Shown: positions 43,321 through 51,957, counted from the stretch's first letter. The stretch: DNA of 64,000 bases from Mycobacterium sp. AZCC_0083 (GCF_014202335.1 NZ_JACHGP010000002.1:310001-374000), one strand, 5' to 3'. Notes: a model not told the origin generated them from the letters alone. Translations and numbers: made by a program.

Positions 43321-44004
43321 ATGTCGCACACCGTCGTTACCGGCGCAGCCGAATCGCGGCTGTCGCTGTCCCGGCACATTTACTCCACGGTCAGGGAGCG
43401 GATCATCCTCGGCCAGTACCGGCAGGGCAGCCGGCTTCCCGAGAAACGCATCGGGGAGGAGCTGGACGTCTCGCGGGTGCCGTTGCGTGAGGCGGTGCCG
43501 CTGCTGGAGCGCGACGGGTTCGTGCATTCCTATCCCCGTCGGGGGGCCGTGGTGGCCCGCTGGGACGCGAAGGCCATCGACGACCTGTTCGACGCGCGAC
43601 TGTCCCTCGAGGTGGGCGCGGCCCGCTACGCGGCGCGGCAGGTCTCGCGCGGCGGGTCGATGGACGCGTTGAACGTTGCGCTCAAGGAGGCCCAGCGGAT
43701 GGTCGAGGATGGCGACGCGTACGCAATCGCCAGGAGCAGCACGGCATTTCACGAAGCGGTGGTCGAGACCTCGACTAACGACCTGATGGTGCGGTTGATG
43801 CAAACCATCTCGGGGCGGATCACTTGGTTGTTCTACCTGACCAGCGGTCTGCCGGCTGAGGAGGCGTTCCACGACCATGTGCTACTGCGGGACGCGATCG
43901 CGTCGGGCAACGATCGGGTGGCCGAGTCGGTGGCATATGCGCACATCGAGCGGGATCGGCAACCGACGTTCGAAGCCATGCGGGAGCAGCTCGGCGAAGG
44001 GTGA
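43321..44004 (+). CDS. GntR-family (FCD) transcriptional regulator of the 33-44 kb cluster
   Basis: 227 aa. Winged helix at residues ~15-80 (HIYSTVRERIILGQYRQGSR, DVSRVPLREAVPLLERDGFV) and FCD domain with the histidine ligands STAFHEAVVETS and DHVLLRDAIASGN. It closes the catabolic cluster, and the CGGTATACCG palindrome before the first gene is a plausible target. The bound effector is probably the imported compound or an acidic intermediate. Confidence 0.86.
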   Translation: MSHTVVTGAAESRLSLSRHIYSTVRERIILGQYRQGSRLPEKRIGEELDVSRVPLREAVPLLERDGFVHSYPRRGAVVARWDAKAIDDLFDARLSLEVGAARYAARQVSRGGSMDALNVALKEAQRMVEDGDAYAIARSSTAFHEAVVETSTNDLMVRLMQTISGRITWLFYLTSGLPAEEAFHDHVLLRDAIASGNDRVAESVAYAHIERDRQPTFEAMREQLGEG

Positions 44005-44036
44005 TGGAGGGCAAACGACGGCAACCACCGCATAGT

Positions 44037-44086
44037 ACCGAATTGCCTTGCGCCACAAGCAGCTTCACGCATGATGATTCGCCCTG
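44037..44086 (+). repeat. Imperfect direct repeat, right copy
   Basis: Counterpart of 32761-32811, starting ACCGAATT and ending GATTCGCCCTG. It begins 33 bases after the GntR stop and includes the last seven codons and stop of the minus-strand gene at 44065. The two copies bracket the whole SIS-to-GntR block, as expected if that block was inserted at the 3' end of the 44065 gene. Confidence 0.6.
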
Positions 44087-44637
44087 CAATCCGCCAGCCA
44101 GGCGTTCATCAAATCGACCGCATCCTCGACCGGGCGGTCCCATGCCCCGTCGAGGATGCCGTCCGATTTCGTCCCGTGGCGGTCGCGTGGATCCACCGCG
44201 GATCGGATCCTGCCCTGGGGCGTGCGACGTCGTTGCGGTGCAAGGCGGAAGCCGACGTAGATGACGAAACCGCCTTCGCCATCAAGAGACTCGACGCGCA
44301 TGAACTCGTCGATCTCGCACCATTGATACTGGCGTAGGCGGCCCGTTCGCGGGTGGACGTCGAAACCCGTGCTCGACAAGTGCAGCCACCCGTCCCCACG
44401 GGCGCGTCTACTCGCCGTGACGATCATGTTGACGATCGCCTGGACGAAGATGGCGGCGCACCCGGATCCCAGCCCCCCGAACCACACCAGGACCGGCCAG
44501 CATTCGGACGTCTGCGACCACGCGTACAGCCCAATCACGGGGCCGCTGAGCACACCAATGAAGAACACGATGACGAAGACGTTCTGGCCGACTCGGTTGC
44601 CCGTATCCGGATAGGGCAGCACCAGATTTACGCTCAT
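44065..44637 (-). CDS. Hypothetical two-span membrane protein of the TAXI/two-component operon
   Basis: 190 aa, not recognised. Two hydrophobic segments at about 20-42 and 50-72 (VFVIVFFIGVLSGPVIGLYA, PVLVWFGGLGSGCAAIFVQA), followed by a ~110-residue soluble part (WLHLSSTGFDVHPRTGRLRQ, IDEFMRVESLDGEGGFVIYV) that looks like a PH-like beta fold. Last gene of a five-gene operon; its ATG overlaps the TAXI stop (ATGA). The final codons lie in the right copy of the direct repeat. Confidence 0.7.
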   Translation of the reverse strand: MSVNLVLPYPDTGNRVGQNVFVIVFFIGVLSGPVIGLYAWSQTSECWPVLVWFGGLGSGCAAIFVQAIVNMIVTASRRARGDGWLHLSSTGFDVHPRTGRLRQYQWCEIDEFMRVESLDGEGGFVIYVGFRLAPQRRRTPQGRIRSAVDPRDRHGTKSDGILDGAWDRPVEDAVDLMNAWLADCRANHHA

Positions 44638-45578
44638 CCGTGCAGCTTTCGGTACTGGCGGATGGCCCCCGGGTGCAAGGGCACCAGGCCGGTTTGGATC
44701 ATCGACGGTGGGTCGAGGTACTGCAACCCGCGGACGAATGGGGGTACGAGTTGCGGTGCATCGGTTGCGAGTACGTCCACCACGGCAGCGACCACGTCGT
44801 CGGCGATGTCGTGACGGCACAGCAGCAGGTTCGGCACTCCGATGGAACGGAGGCCGGGTGGCACGTACTCGCCGGCAGGCATTCCGCGGGCGAGATAGGG
44901 GTAGCCGGAGAGGTCGGCCATGGGAGCCGCCAGCTCGCCGATGTCGAGCATCCGGACGGGCAGTGAGGCGTCCAGATCGGAGATGGCTGGAGTCGGAACG
45001 CCGCCCGACCAAACCAGTGCCTCGATGCTGCCGTCCGCGAGCCGGCCTAGGCCATCGTGTAGTCGATATCGCCGCATGTCGACCCGACCGCCGAGACCGG
45101 CCGCCTCGAACAGCACCTCGCTTGTCGCCGCGGCGCCCGATCCGGCCGGGCCGATGGAGACCCGCAGTCCCTGAAGGTCTGCCAGCCGGCGCACGGAAGC
45201 GGAGTCGCGCACGATCACTTGCAGATAGTTCTCATACACCCGCGCTATCGCCAGGGGTGCGGTTTCGCCGGGCCCAGTAGCCCGATCCCGCTCGGCGACG
45301 TCGGCGAGCGCCAGGCCCAACGAGACCTCCGACGAACGCAACCGGGCGAGGTTGTCGACGGTACCCTCGGTCGGGACCGCGTCGACGCCAAAGTCTGGAT
45401 GGCGAGCCCGAATACGCGTTGCCAAGATTTCGGCGAACGCCAGATACAACCCGCCTTGTTCACCCGCGGCTAGACCCACGTGTGCGCGGGGTGCACCTCG
45501 GACGCAACCTGCGGCCACCACCGCCGTCGTCGCGAGAAGGAATGCACGACGGCTCATTTCGGATCCCGGAAGAGTCAC
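44634..45578 (-). CDS. TAXI-family solute-binding lipoprotein
   Basis: 314 aa TRAP-associated extracytoplasmic immunogenic (TAXI) protein. A Ser-Arg-Arg start, hydrophobic core and lipobox VAAGC (Cys 25) show it is lipid-anchored outside the membrane. The body has LAAGEQGGLYLAFAEILA, VPTEGTVDNLARL, GSGAAATSEVLFEAAGL, typical of TAXI binders of dicarboxylates or glutamate. No TRAP membrane subunits are encoded nearby; instead the GTG overlaps the histidine kinase stop. It may present ligand to the kinase rather than to a transporter. Confidence 0.83.
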   Translation of the reverse strand: MTLPGSEMSRRAFLLATTAVVAAGCVRGAPRAHVGLAAGEQGGLYLAFAEILATRIRARHPDFGVDAVPTEGTVDNLARLRSSEVSLGLALADVAERDRATGPGETAPLAIARVYENYLQVIVRDSASVRRLADLQGLRVSIGPAGSGAAATSEVLFEAAGLGGRVDMRRYRLHDGLGRLADGSIEALVWSGGVPTPAISDLDASLPVRMLDIGELAAPMADLSGYPYLARGMPAGEYVPPGLRSIGVPNLLLCRHDIADDVVAAVVDVLATDAPQLVPPFVRGLQYLDPPSMIQTGLVPLHPGAIRQYRKLHG

Positions 45579-46951
45579 GTCGACGCACCCGCCTCCGGCA
45601 TGCGGAAGCGCACCAGGAGGCCACTTTCTGGGGCCCGCTCCACCGATATCGACCCGCCATGACCGGCGGCGATCTCACCGGCGATCGCGAGCCCGAGGCC
45701 GGTTCCTGCGCCATCGTCTCGTCCCCGCCAGAATCGTGCAGCGGCCCGTGACAAGTCCTCGTCGGGCAAGCCAGGGCCGTCGTCACTGACGATCAGTTCG
45801 ACGACGTCGCCGGTCTGCGCGGTGGACACGGTGACCGTGGTGTCCGGCCCGGCGTACCTCAGCGCGTTGTCCACTGCGACGTCGAGCAGCTGCTCTGCAT
45901 CGTGTCGGGCGAGCTGCACCGTCAGCCCGGGATGGCCCGCGCGGTGGAGGAGTCGCTGGTGCTGGCCGTCGGCGACGGGTTTCCAGAACGCCACGCGTTC
46001 GGTGATCACGTCGTCGAGGACCGTCGAGTCCGCGGTGGCGGTCAAACCCACTCTGCGGCTGTTGCTGACCTCCTCAGCGCGGGCCAGGCGAAGCAGCTGC
46101 TGCAGCAGATTCTCCAGACGGTCAAGCTCCGCGGTCATCGACCCGTATGTCGACCGCCCCGCCCCGCTCACGAAGTCGTCGAGGCTGTCCGCGCGCAACC
46201 GCACTGCGGCCAGTGGATTGCGCAGTTGGTGCGAGGCGTCGGCCACGAGCCGCCGCTGCCGGTCCAGGGATGCACGCACCACCTGTGCCATCGTGTTGAA
46301 GGCGGAGGTGAAATGGCGTAGTTCCGGCGGCCCAGCCACGTCTGCGGGCGGCCCCGAAACCCCTTCTGTCATCTCGGCGACGGCGCGCTCCAGCCCGTCG
46401 AGCGGGCGTAGTACCCACCTGGTGAGCGCACGACCGATCAGCGCGGCCAGTCCCACCAGGGCCAGACACCCCGCCGCCACCCACATCCAGCCGATGGCGA
46501 CGCCGCGGGCGGCAGCCGAGGTATCGACCGCCATCACGACGGCGCCAACCAGCTCCCCGTCGCGTCGGACACCCGCGGCAACCAGCTCAGTGCGCCGATC
46601 CCAGGGCAGGATTCGGGTCCACGGCGTCGCAGGAGCGTCGGCGAGGGCACGGTTGGCCGCGGTGGTGACGGCTCGGTCCGAGTCGCCGAGTCCCCGTGCG
46701 GCCAGGGTTCGACCGTCGGCGTCGACGACGACGACGCCTTCGTCGTACACCTCGAAGTAGCGGTCGATCAGTCGTTGCAAGGGGACGTCTGTCATGGCAG
46801 CCGAATCGGCGAGCGCAGCGAGTTGGCGACCGCGCTCCGCGGTGAGTGCCGCAGTTCTGCGGTCCGCAAGACTGAGCGCCAAGGGGACTGCGAGTGCCGC
46901 GATCGCGAGAAGCGATAGAACGACGAGTACGACGCGAACTCGAAGGCCCAC
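45575..46951 (-). CDS. Sensor histidine kinase
   Basis: 458 aa membrane kinase of the TctE/QseC type. First membrane segment at ~7-28, an extracytoplasmic sensor of ~120 residues, second segment near 155-175, HAMP, the phospho-acceptor His in DASHQLRNPLAAVRLR (near residue 243), and the ATPase domain with N-box DVAVDNALRYAG, G1 SDDGPGLPDED and G2 GTGLGLAIAGEIA. It phosphorylates the response regulator encoded one base upstream. The coupled TAXI lipoprotein is a candidate ligand presenter. Confidence 0.88.
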   Translation of the reverse strand: MGLRVRVVLVVLSLLAIAALAVPLALSLADRRTAALTAERGRQLAALADSAAMTDVPLQRLIDRYFEVYDEGVVVVDADGRTLAARGLGDSDRAVTTAANRALADAPATPWTRILPWDRRTELVAAGVRRDGELVGAVVMAVDTSAAARGVAIGWMWVAAGCLALVGLAALIGRALTRWVLRPLDGLERAVAEMTEGVSGPPADVAGPPELRHFTSAFNTMAQVVRASLDRQRRLVADASHQLRNPLAAVRLRADSLDDFVSGAGRSTYGSMTAELDRLENLLQQLLRLARAEEVSNSRRVGLTATADSTVLDDVITERVAFWKPVADGQHQRLLHRAGHPGLTVQLARHDAEQLLDVAVDNALRYAGPDTTVTVSTAQTGDVVELIVSDDGPGLPDEDLSRAAARFWRGRDDGAGTGLGLAIAGEIAAGHGGSISVERAPESGLLVRFRMPEAGAST

Positions 46952-46952
46952 G

Positions 46953-47618
46953 TCAGGTGTCCAGCCGAAAACCGAACCCGCGCACGGTGTGAAGCGGAAG
47001 CCCGGCGAGCTTGGCCCTGATCTGTCCGATGAAGAAGTCCAACGACCGGGACCGGCCGATCACCGCGGTGCCCCACACCTCGAGCATGAGTTCCTCGCGG
47101 CTGACCGCCTCGCCCTGGCGCGCTGCGAGGGTGGCGAGGATCTGGAACTCGGTCTTGGTCAGTGCTTGAGGGACATCGGCCAGCGTGACCACCCGGCACT
47201 CGCGGTCGATGGTGACGGGTCCGGCGACCACCGGGCCGGACGGGGTTGCGGCGTCGCCCCCGGCACGGCGCAGACGTCGCATGACGGCGTCAATGCGCGC
47301 CAGCAGCACTGCTTTTCGAACCGGCTTGACCAAGTAGTCGTCAGCCCCGGCGCGAAGTCCGAGCACTACCGCGCCGTCGCTGTCCCTGGCCGTCATGATG
47401 ATCACCGGCACTGCCGAGGCACGCCGAAGCGTGCGTAGCACGTCCAGGCCGTCCATGTCGGGCAACCCCAGATCCAGGAGCACCAGGTCGCAGCCCTTGA
47501 CCCGATGGAGGGCGTCGGACCCGCGGGCGGTTCGGATGACAGACGCGCCGGCGTGGCCGAGAAGTTCGGCCAGCGCCGACGCGACCCCCTCGTCATCCTC
47601 GACAAGCAGCACGCGCAT
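46953..47618 (-). CDS. OmpR-family response regulator
   Basis: 221 aa. Receiver domain with the acidic pair EDD (7-9), phospho-acceptor Asp 49 in LLDLGLPDMDG, Thr in IIMTARDSD and Lys in YLVKP. C-terminal winged helix of the OmpR/PhoB type (LTKTEFQILATLAARQGEAVSREELMLEVWG split around 160-190, ending VRGFGFRLDT). It resembles TctD/QseB regulators. ATG at 47618, eleven bases after the MHS transporter stop; the kinase starts one base after its stop. Confidence 0.9.
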   Translation of the reverse strand: MRVLLVEDDEGVASALAELLGHAGASVIRTARGSDALHRVKGCDLVLLDLGLPDMDGLDVLRTLRRASAVPVIIMTARDSDGAVVLGLRAGADDYLVKPVRKAVLLARIDAVMRRLRRAGGDAATPSGPVVAGPVTIDRECRVVTLADVPQALTKTEFQILATLAARQGEAVSREELMLEVWGTAVIGRSRSLDFFIGQIRAKLAGLPLHTVRGFGFRLDT

Positions 47619-47628
47619 GGCGCTGATG

Positions 47629-48999
47629 CTAAGCAGGTTCGGCCAGAACATCATCGACTTTGGCCTGGTCTCGCTCGTCGACGTCGAGTTCCCGCGTCTC
47701 GCGCTCCAGATGCGAGCTACGCGAGGATTCGCCCATGAACACGTACACCAACAGCGAGATCAGCGCAGCGCCTGCCACGTAGAAGAAGAACCAGTTCTCG
47801 TGGCCGTTGTTCTTCAGCGCGAGCGCCACGTACTCGGTGGTGCCGCCGAAGAGCGCGACGGTCAGCGCATACGGCAGCCCGACGCCGAGTGCCCGGATAC
47901 GGGCGGGGAAGAGTTCCGCCTTCACCACGGCGTTGATCGACGTGTAACCCGACACGATGACCAGGCCGATCAGCATCAGGCCGAATGCCGAGAGCGCGGA
48001 CCCGGCGTGCGACACAGCGGTCAGCAGCGGGACGGTGCACAGCGTCGCGCCGACCCCGAACGCGATGAGAACCGGTCGGCGACCGATCTTGTCCGAGAAC
48101 GCGCCGATGAGCGGCTGGAGCCCGACGAAGATGACCAGCGCGACGAAGTTGATCCACGTGACCTGCTCCTTCGGCAGACCGGTCGTGTTGATCATGAACT
48201 TCTGCATGTACGTGGTGAACGTGTAGAACGCGATGGTGCCGCCGAGGGTGAGACCCACCACGGTCAGGCACTCTCGCGGATAGCTGAGCAAGATCCGCAA
48301 GCTGCCGCGTTCGGAGTTGGACTCGACGGCCAGCTTGTAGTTCTCCGACTCGTCCATCGTGCGCCGCAGCCACATGACGGTCACGGCGGCCACCGCTCCG
48401 ATGACGAACGCGATCCGCCAGCCCCAGTCGTGCATCTGCTCCGGGGTGAGCACCTGCTGCAGGATGATCTGAACACCCAGTGCGAGCAGTTGGCCGCTCG
48501 TCAGCGTCACGTACTGAAATGACGAGTAGAAGCCGCGTCGATGTGGCGTAGCGACTTCGCTCAGGTACGTCGCCGACGTTCCGTACTCGCCACCCAGCGA
48601 CAAGCCCTGCAACAGCCGGGCAGCCACCAGCAGGATCGGCGCCAGCGCGCCGATCTGCGCATACCCGGGCAGGACGGCGATGCCGAGTGACCCGATACCC
48701 ATCATCGTCACCGAGAGGGTCAATGCCGCCCGGCGTCCGGCTCGGTCGGCATACCAACCGAGCAACCAGCCGCCGAGCGGCCGGATCAGGAACCCGACGG
48801 CGAAGATCCCCGCCGTGTTCAGCAACTGCGCCGTGGAATTCGACGAGGGAAAGAAGACGCTCGCGAAGTAGATGCTGAACGCCGCGTAAACATACCAGTC
48901 GTACCACTCGATCAGATTGCCGAGCGATCCGCGGATCACGTTGCCGGCCACCGACCTTGCGCGAGGTGCTTCGTCTGGTACTCGTTGTTCCGACTGCAT
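47629..48999 (-). CDS. MFS transporter, metabolite:H+ symporter (MHS/KgtP-ProP) family
   Basis: 456 aa, twelve membrane segments. MHS hallmarks: NLIEWYDWYVYAAFSIYFAS near the start, the loop GWYADRAGRRAAL, RLLQGLSLGGEYG and the second-half loop DKIGRRPVLIAFG. The family imports organic acids or zwitterions (2-oxoglutarate, citrate, shikimate, proline). It heads an operon with a two-component system and TAXI binding protein, so those genes probably sense its substrate. Start ATG at 48999. Confidence 0.88.
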   Translation of the reverse strand: MQSEQRVPDEAPRARSVAGNVIRGSLGNLIEWYDWYVYAAFSIYFASVFFPSSNSTAQLLNTAGIFAVGFLIRPLGGWLLGWYADRAGRRAALTLSVTMMGIGSLGIAVLPGYAQIGALAPILLVAARLLQGLSLGGEYGTSATYLSEVATPHRRGFYSSFQYVTLTSGQLLALGVQIILQQVLTPEQMHDWGWRIAFVIGAVAAVTVMWLRRTMDESENYKLAVESNSERGSLRILLSYPRECLTVVGLTLGGTIAFYTFTTYMQKFMINTTGLPKEQVTWINFVALVIFVGLQPLIGAFSDKIGRRPVLIAFGVGATLCTVPLLTAVSHAGSALSAFGLMLIGLVIVSGYTSINAVVKAELFPARIRALGVGLPYALTVALFGGTTEYVALALKNNGHENWFFFYVAGAALISLLVYVFMGESSRSSHLERETRELDVDERDQAKVDDVLAEPA

Positions 49000-49086
49000 G
49001 GTCTTGAGCCTCCCGTTGCCTGTAGGTGCCGACCATGATGTGAGGGCGGCCACAGGGCGGAGAAGCGATTCGTCCGCGCAATGGGC

Positions 49087-49109
49087 TTTCCTTGCACAAT
49101 CCACAGATT
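49087..49109 (+). repeat. Third partial copy of the bracketing repeat
   Basis: TTTCCTTGCAC followed by AATCCACAGATT, 21 of 23 bases identical to 32767-32789. It lies 88 bases before the MHS transporter start (reading left), so it may instead be a regulatory site shared by both loci. Confidence 0.55.
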
Positions 49110-49140
49110 GGCCAACGCCGGCGCTACGCTTCACGACACG

Positions 49141-49610
49141 ATGGATGGCAACGCGTTACCGCCCGCCGGTGCGACGCAGTCGGTTCGGACACCGGATGGT
49201 CGCAATCTCACCTACGTCGAAGTCGGAGACCCGAAGGGGCCGCTAGTCCTGCACAACCACGGCGGACCTAGGTCCTCAACGAGTACGACCGGCAGATCGC
49301 GGGTCAGCCCGGTGTCGAAGCCGCGTTCTGCGCGACGTCCGCCGAGTGCTTCGCCCGCGGTTCCGAAGGTCTGATCCGGGATAGCGAACTTCTTTATCGC
49401 CGTCGGGCATTCGAGGCGACGACGATCGAGCGTCGGGCCCAGATGTGGCAGGGATTGGACGATCGGTTGGTGCCCGATTCCATCAACAAGACGGTGGCAA
49501 ACCGGATGCCAGGAGCCGTATCGCATGCGGTCGAGGGAGCCGGTCACTTCGTCGCGGTCGGGTTGGCGGTCGAGATCTTCGGCATCGCCGCCGAAGAGCT
49601 AGGCGCCTGA
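49141..49610 (+). pseudogene. Alpha/beta hydrolase remnant with internal deletion and frame change
   Basis: The first ~42 codons (TPDGRNLTYVEVGDPKGPLV then HNHGGP) are the start of an alpha/beta hydrolase. At about 49267-49275 the frame changes and the text jumps to the C-terminal third: ECFARGSEGLIRDSELLY, WQGLDDRLVPDSI and the catalytic-His block GAGHFVAVG, ending at TGA 49608. The central ~150 residues with the nucleophile serine are missing. No active enzyme can be made. Confidence 0.75.
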
Positions 49611-49757
49611 GAAGAACGTCACGCCCACCCGTGCGGGTAGTACCGGCGGTTGATGGGTTTCGTCGAGCCAGGGTTCCCGTCTGGGCCTGTCGGGCACGAT
49701 GTGAGCATGACACCTCCCGTTCCCGTGGAATTCGCTCGAGGTCTCTACCGTGCGCGG

Positions 49758-50687
49758 ATGCGCCTCGCCCAAGCACGTATCGTCCCGATGGCGGCGACCC
49801 TGATCTGCCTTGTCGCGTGTCTCCTGCCTGGCGCGGCGGTGGCGTCGGCCAGCCCATTCCGGTCGGCCCAGATCGACTTCGGGGGACTGGTCCGGACATA
49901 CGAATTGCACGTTCCAGCTGGGGTCGAGCATCCGTCGGCTCTCGTCGTGAACTTGCATGCCGCCGGCGCGACCGGGCGGGATCAGGCCGCGCTGACGCAT
50001 TACGACGCGGTCGCCGACGCACACGGGTTCGTCACGGTTCACCCCGACGGCATCGACTTCAGTTGGGCCGACGGCCGTGGCGCGTCGATGCCGGACAGGC
50101 AGGGTGTCGACGACGTCGGATTCATCGCGGCCTTGGTGGGCACGCTGGTCGCGGAGTACGGAATCGACCCTGGCCGCGTGTTCGCGACGGGCCTGTCGGC
50201 GGGAGCATTCATGGCGAACCGCCTCGCGTGTGATCGTGCTGACCTGTTCGCCGCAATCGCCCCCGTGGCGGGGACGCTCGGCACGAACGTGGGATGCAGT
50301 CCGTCACGGCCGGTGTCGGTCCTCGCAACACACGGCACCGCGGATCCGATCGTCCCGTATGACGGAGGCGGCATGACGGGACGCGGGGGAGCCAGTGACG
50401 TCGTGGCAGCGCCTGCGATGGTGCAGCGCTGGCAACAGATCGACCGATGTCCTGGCACGCCTTCACAAGACGTGCTTCCCGGCAACGGTGACGGCACCGC
50501 GACGACGGGCTTGACGTACTCACCGTGCGCGGCGGGTAGTGCCGTGGAGTTCATGCGCATCGACGGCGGGGGTCATACCTGGCCAGGCGCTCCGCCAATC
50601 CTGCCGGTGCAGGAAGTCGGCGCGGCCAGCCACACATTCGATGCCTCCGAGGCATCGTGGCAGTTCTTCAACGCTCACGGGAGATAA
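49758..50687 (+). CDS. Secreted esterase, PHB-depolymerase/feruloyl-esterase (LpqC-like) family
   Basis: 309 aa. Signal peptide MRLAQARIVPMAATLICLVA then cleavage near VASA. The alpha/beta hydrolase triad is visible: Ser 147 in GLSAG, Asp in THGTADPIVPY and His in GGGHTWPG. The oxyanion region VNLHAAGATG fits the LpqC/PHB depolymerase group, which cleaves secreted polyester or aromatic esters. There is no lipobox, unlike M. tuberculosis LpqC. An upstream ATG at 49707 is possible but lengthens the n-region. Confidence 0.8.
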   Translation: MRLAQARIVPMAATLICLVACLLPGAAVASASPFRSAQIDFGGLVRTYELHVPAGVEHPSALVVNLHAAGATGRDQAALTHYDAVADAHGFVTVHPDGIDFSWADGRGASMPDRQGVDDVGFIAALVGTLVAEYGIDPGRVFATGLSAGAFMANRLACDRADLFAAIAPVAGTLGTNVGCSPSRPVSVLATHGTADPIVPYDGGGMTGRGGASDVVAAPAMVQRWQQIDRCPGTPSQDVLPGNGDGTATTGLTYSPCAAGSAVEFMRIDGGGHTWPGAPPILPVQEVGAASHTFDASEASWQFFNAHGR

Positions 50688-50700
50688 CGGCAGCGTCCGA

Positions 50701-51162
50701 TCAGGCCACTCGAAACACCGGGTACTGATCGACGATGCGCTCGAAGTCCTCGATCGGCGCATGCTGATCGATCGGAAAGAACGGGCGCGCTCCTGGCGCC
50801 AGCTCGAGGTAGCGGCGCAAGACCGCCGCACGCTTGTCGGAGTGATCCTCCACGAGGTGCACGTCTTCGCGCTGCCGTCGCGCCAACACCGCGCGGCCGT
50901 CACCGTTGCGCAGGTTTCGCACCCAATTCGACGTCTGGCCAAGCATGGCCACTAGGTATCGCTCACCCTGATAGTCCGCGACGACTACCGGGAACGTGAT
51001 CGTCCGCCCGGACTTGTGGCCGCGCAGTTCGAGGGTGGCAGCCGAACTGGGCCCGATGCCAGCCGCAAAGATGGTGGAGCCCAAGCGATTTGCGATGCGC
51101 GCCGACCATCCTGCACGGCCGCCGCGGTACTGCCATCGTTGGATCTTGCCGAGAACACCCAT
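50701..51162 (-). CDS. Nitroreductase/DDN-family deazaflavin (F420)-dependent protein
   Basis: 153 aa split-barrel protein of the deazaflavin-dependent nitroreductase family: LRGHKSGRTITFPVVVADYQ, YLVAMLGQTSNWVRNLRNG, then HLVEDHSDKRAAVLRRYLE. These proteins bind cofactor F420, which mycobacteria make, and reduce or bind lipophilic substrates. Convergent with the esterase gene (13 bases apart). Confidence 0.85.
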   Translation of the reverse strand: MGVLGKIQRWQYRGGRAGWSARIANRLGSTIFAAGIGPSSAATLELRGHKSGRTITFPVVVADYQGERYLVAMLGQTSNWVRNLRNGDGRAVLARRQREDVHLVEDHSDKRAAVLRRYLELAPGARPFFPIDQHAPIEDFERIVDQYPVFRVA

Positions 51163-51207
51163 GCTCCCACGGTACTGGCAGGCGATGATTCATGGTCGCA
51201 TTCATCA

Positions 51208-51957
51208 TCACCGCGCGTACCGCTCGGCGAACCTGCGCAAGATCCCTGGAGGGTGTCCGATGTTCCGTTGTCGTGCAGCTAATTTCAGCGACTCAGCCGT
51301 TTCGGGAGCGAAGTAGCCATGGTTCTTGTAGACGTCGATTCGCGTACACATGCCGTCGGCATCGAGTTCGGGGTGGAACTGTGTGGCATACACGTTGCTT
51401 CCCACCCGGAAGGCCTGCACCGGACAGTCGGCGGAGGACGCGAGACAGACGACGTGGGAGGGCAGCGAAGTAGCTGCCTCCTTGTGCCCGCCAAACGCGT
51501 CGAAGACTTCGGGCAGGTCCGCAAAGATCGAGTCGTCGCAACCGGGCGGCGTGAGTGTGACCGTGACGGCACCAACCGGCTCGCTGTAGGTGCGGTCGAT
51601 GGTGGCGCCAATGACCGAACCGAGCGTGCCGACGCCATAACAGCATCCGAGAAAGGGAAAGTCGCGGTCGACGACACGACGGATCAGAGGCAGGAGTTCG
51701 GCTTCGACGCGTCGTTGCGTCGCCGACTTGGAATCGGGGGCATCGCTGACGTTGTACGGCCCGCCGCCCAGGATCATGCCGGACCACTCGGCGAGATCGA
51801 TCGCCCCTAAAGGCCTGTCAGTCAGGCGAATCCGGTGCAGTCCACTCTCGTCGAGCCCGGCGAAGCGCATCATCGCCCGATACTCGTCGTCAGCCGCTTC
51901 GTCCTCGGCGCGGATCGACAGAAGCAGTAACGGGGCGTTGTCGACGTCTGTTGGCAT
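51208..51957 (-). CDS. Class I glutamine amidotransferase (GMP-synthase-like)
   Basis: 249 aa. The catalytic triad is present: Cys in FPFLGCCYGVG, and His/Glu in TQFHPELD; the early SGMILGGGPYNVSD is also typical. Stand-alone members are putative gamma-glutamyl hydrolases or amidotransferases working with an unlinked synthetase. An in-frame upstream ATG (51990) is less likely as the extra residues are not conserved-looking. Partner unknown. Confidence 0.83.
   Translation of the reverse strand: MPTDVDNAPLLLLSIRAEDEAADDEYRAMMRFAGLDESGLHRIRLTDRPLGAIDLAEWSGMILGGGPYNVSDAPDSKSATQRRVEAELLPLIRRVVDRDFPFLGCCYGVGTLGSVIGATIDRTYSEPVGAVTVTLTPPGCDDSIFADLPEVFDAFGGHKEAATSLPSHVVCLASSADCPVQAFRVGSNVYATQFHPELDADGMCTRIDVYKNHGYFAPETAESLKLAARQRNIGHPPGILRRFAERYAR

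Noticed and set aside
45575..46951. Histidine kinase operon as a complete citrate (TctABC) uptake system
   Set aside because: No TctA/TctB membrane subunits present; the binding protein is TAXI type, not TctC.
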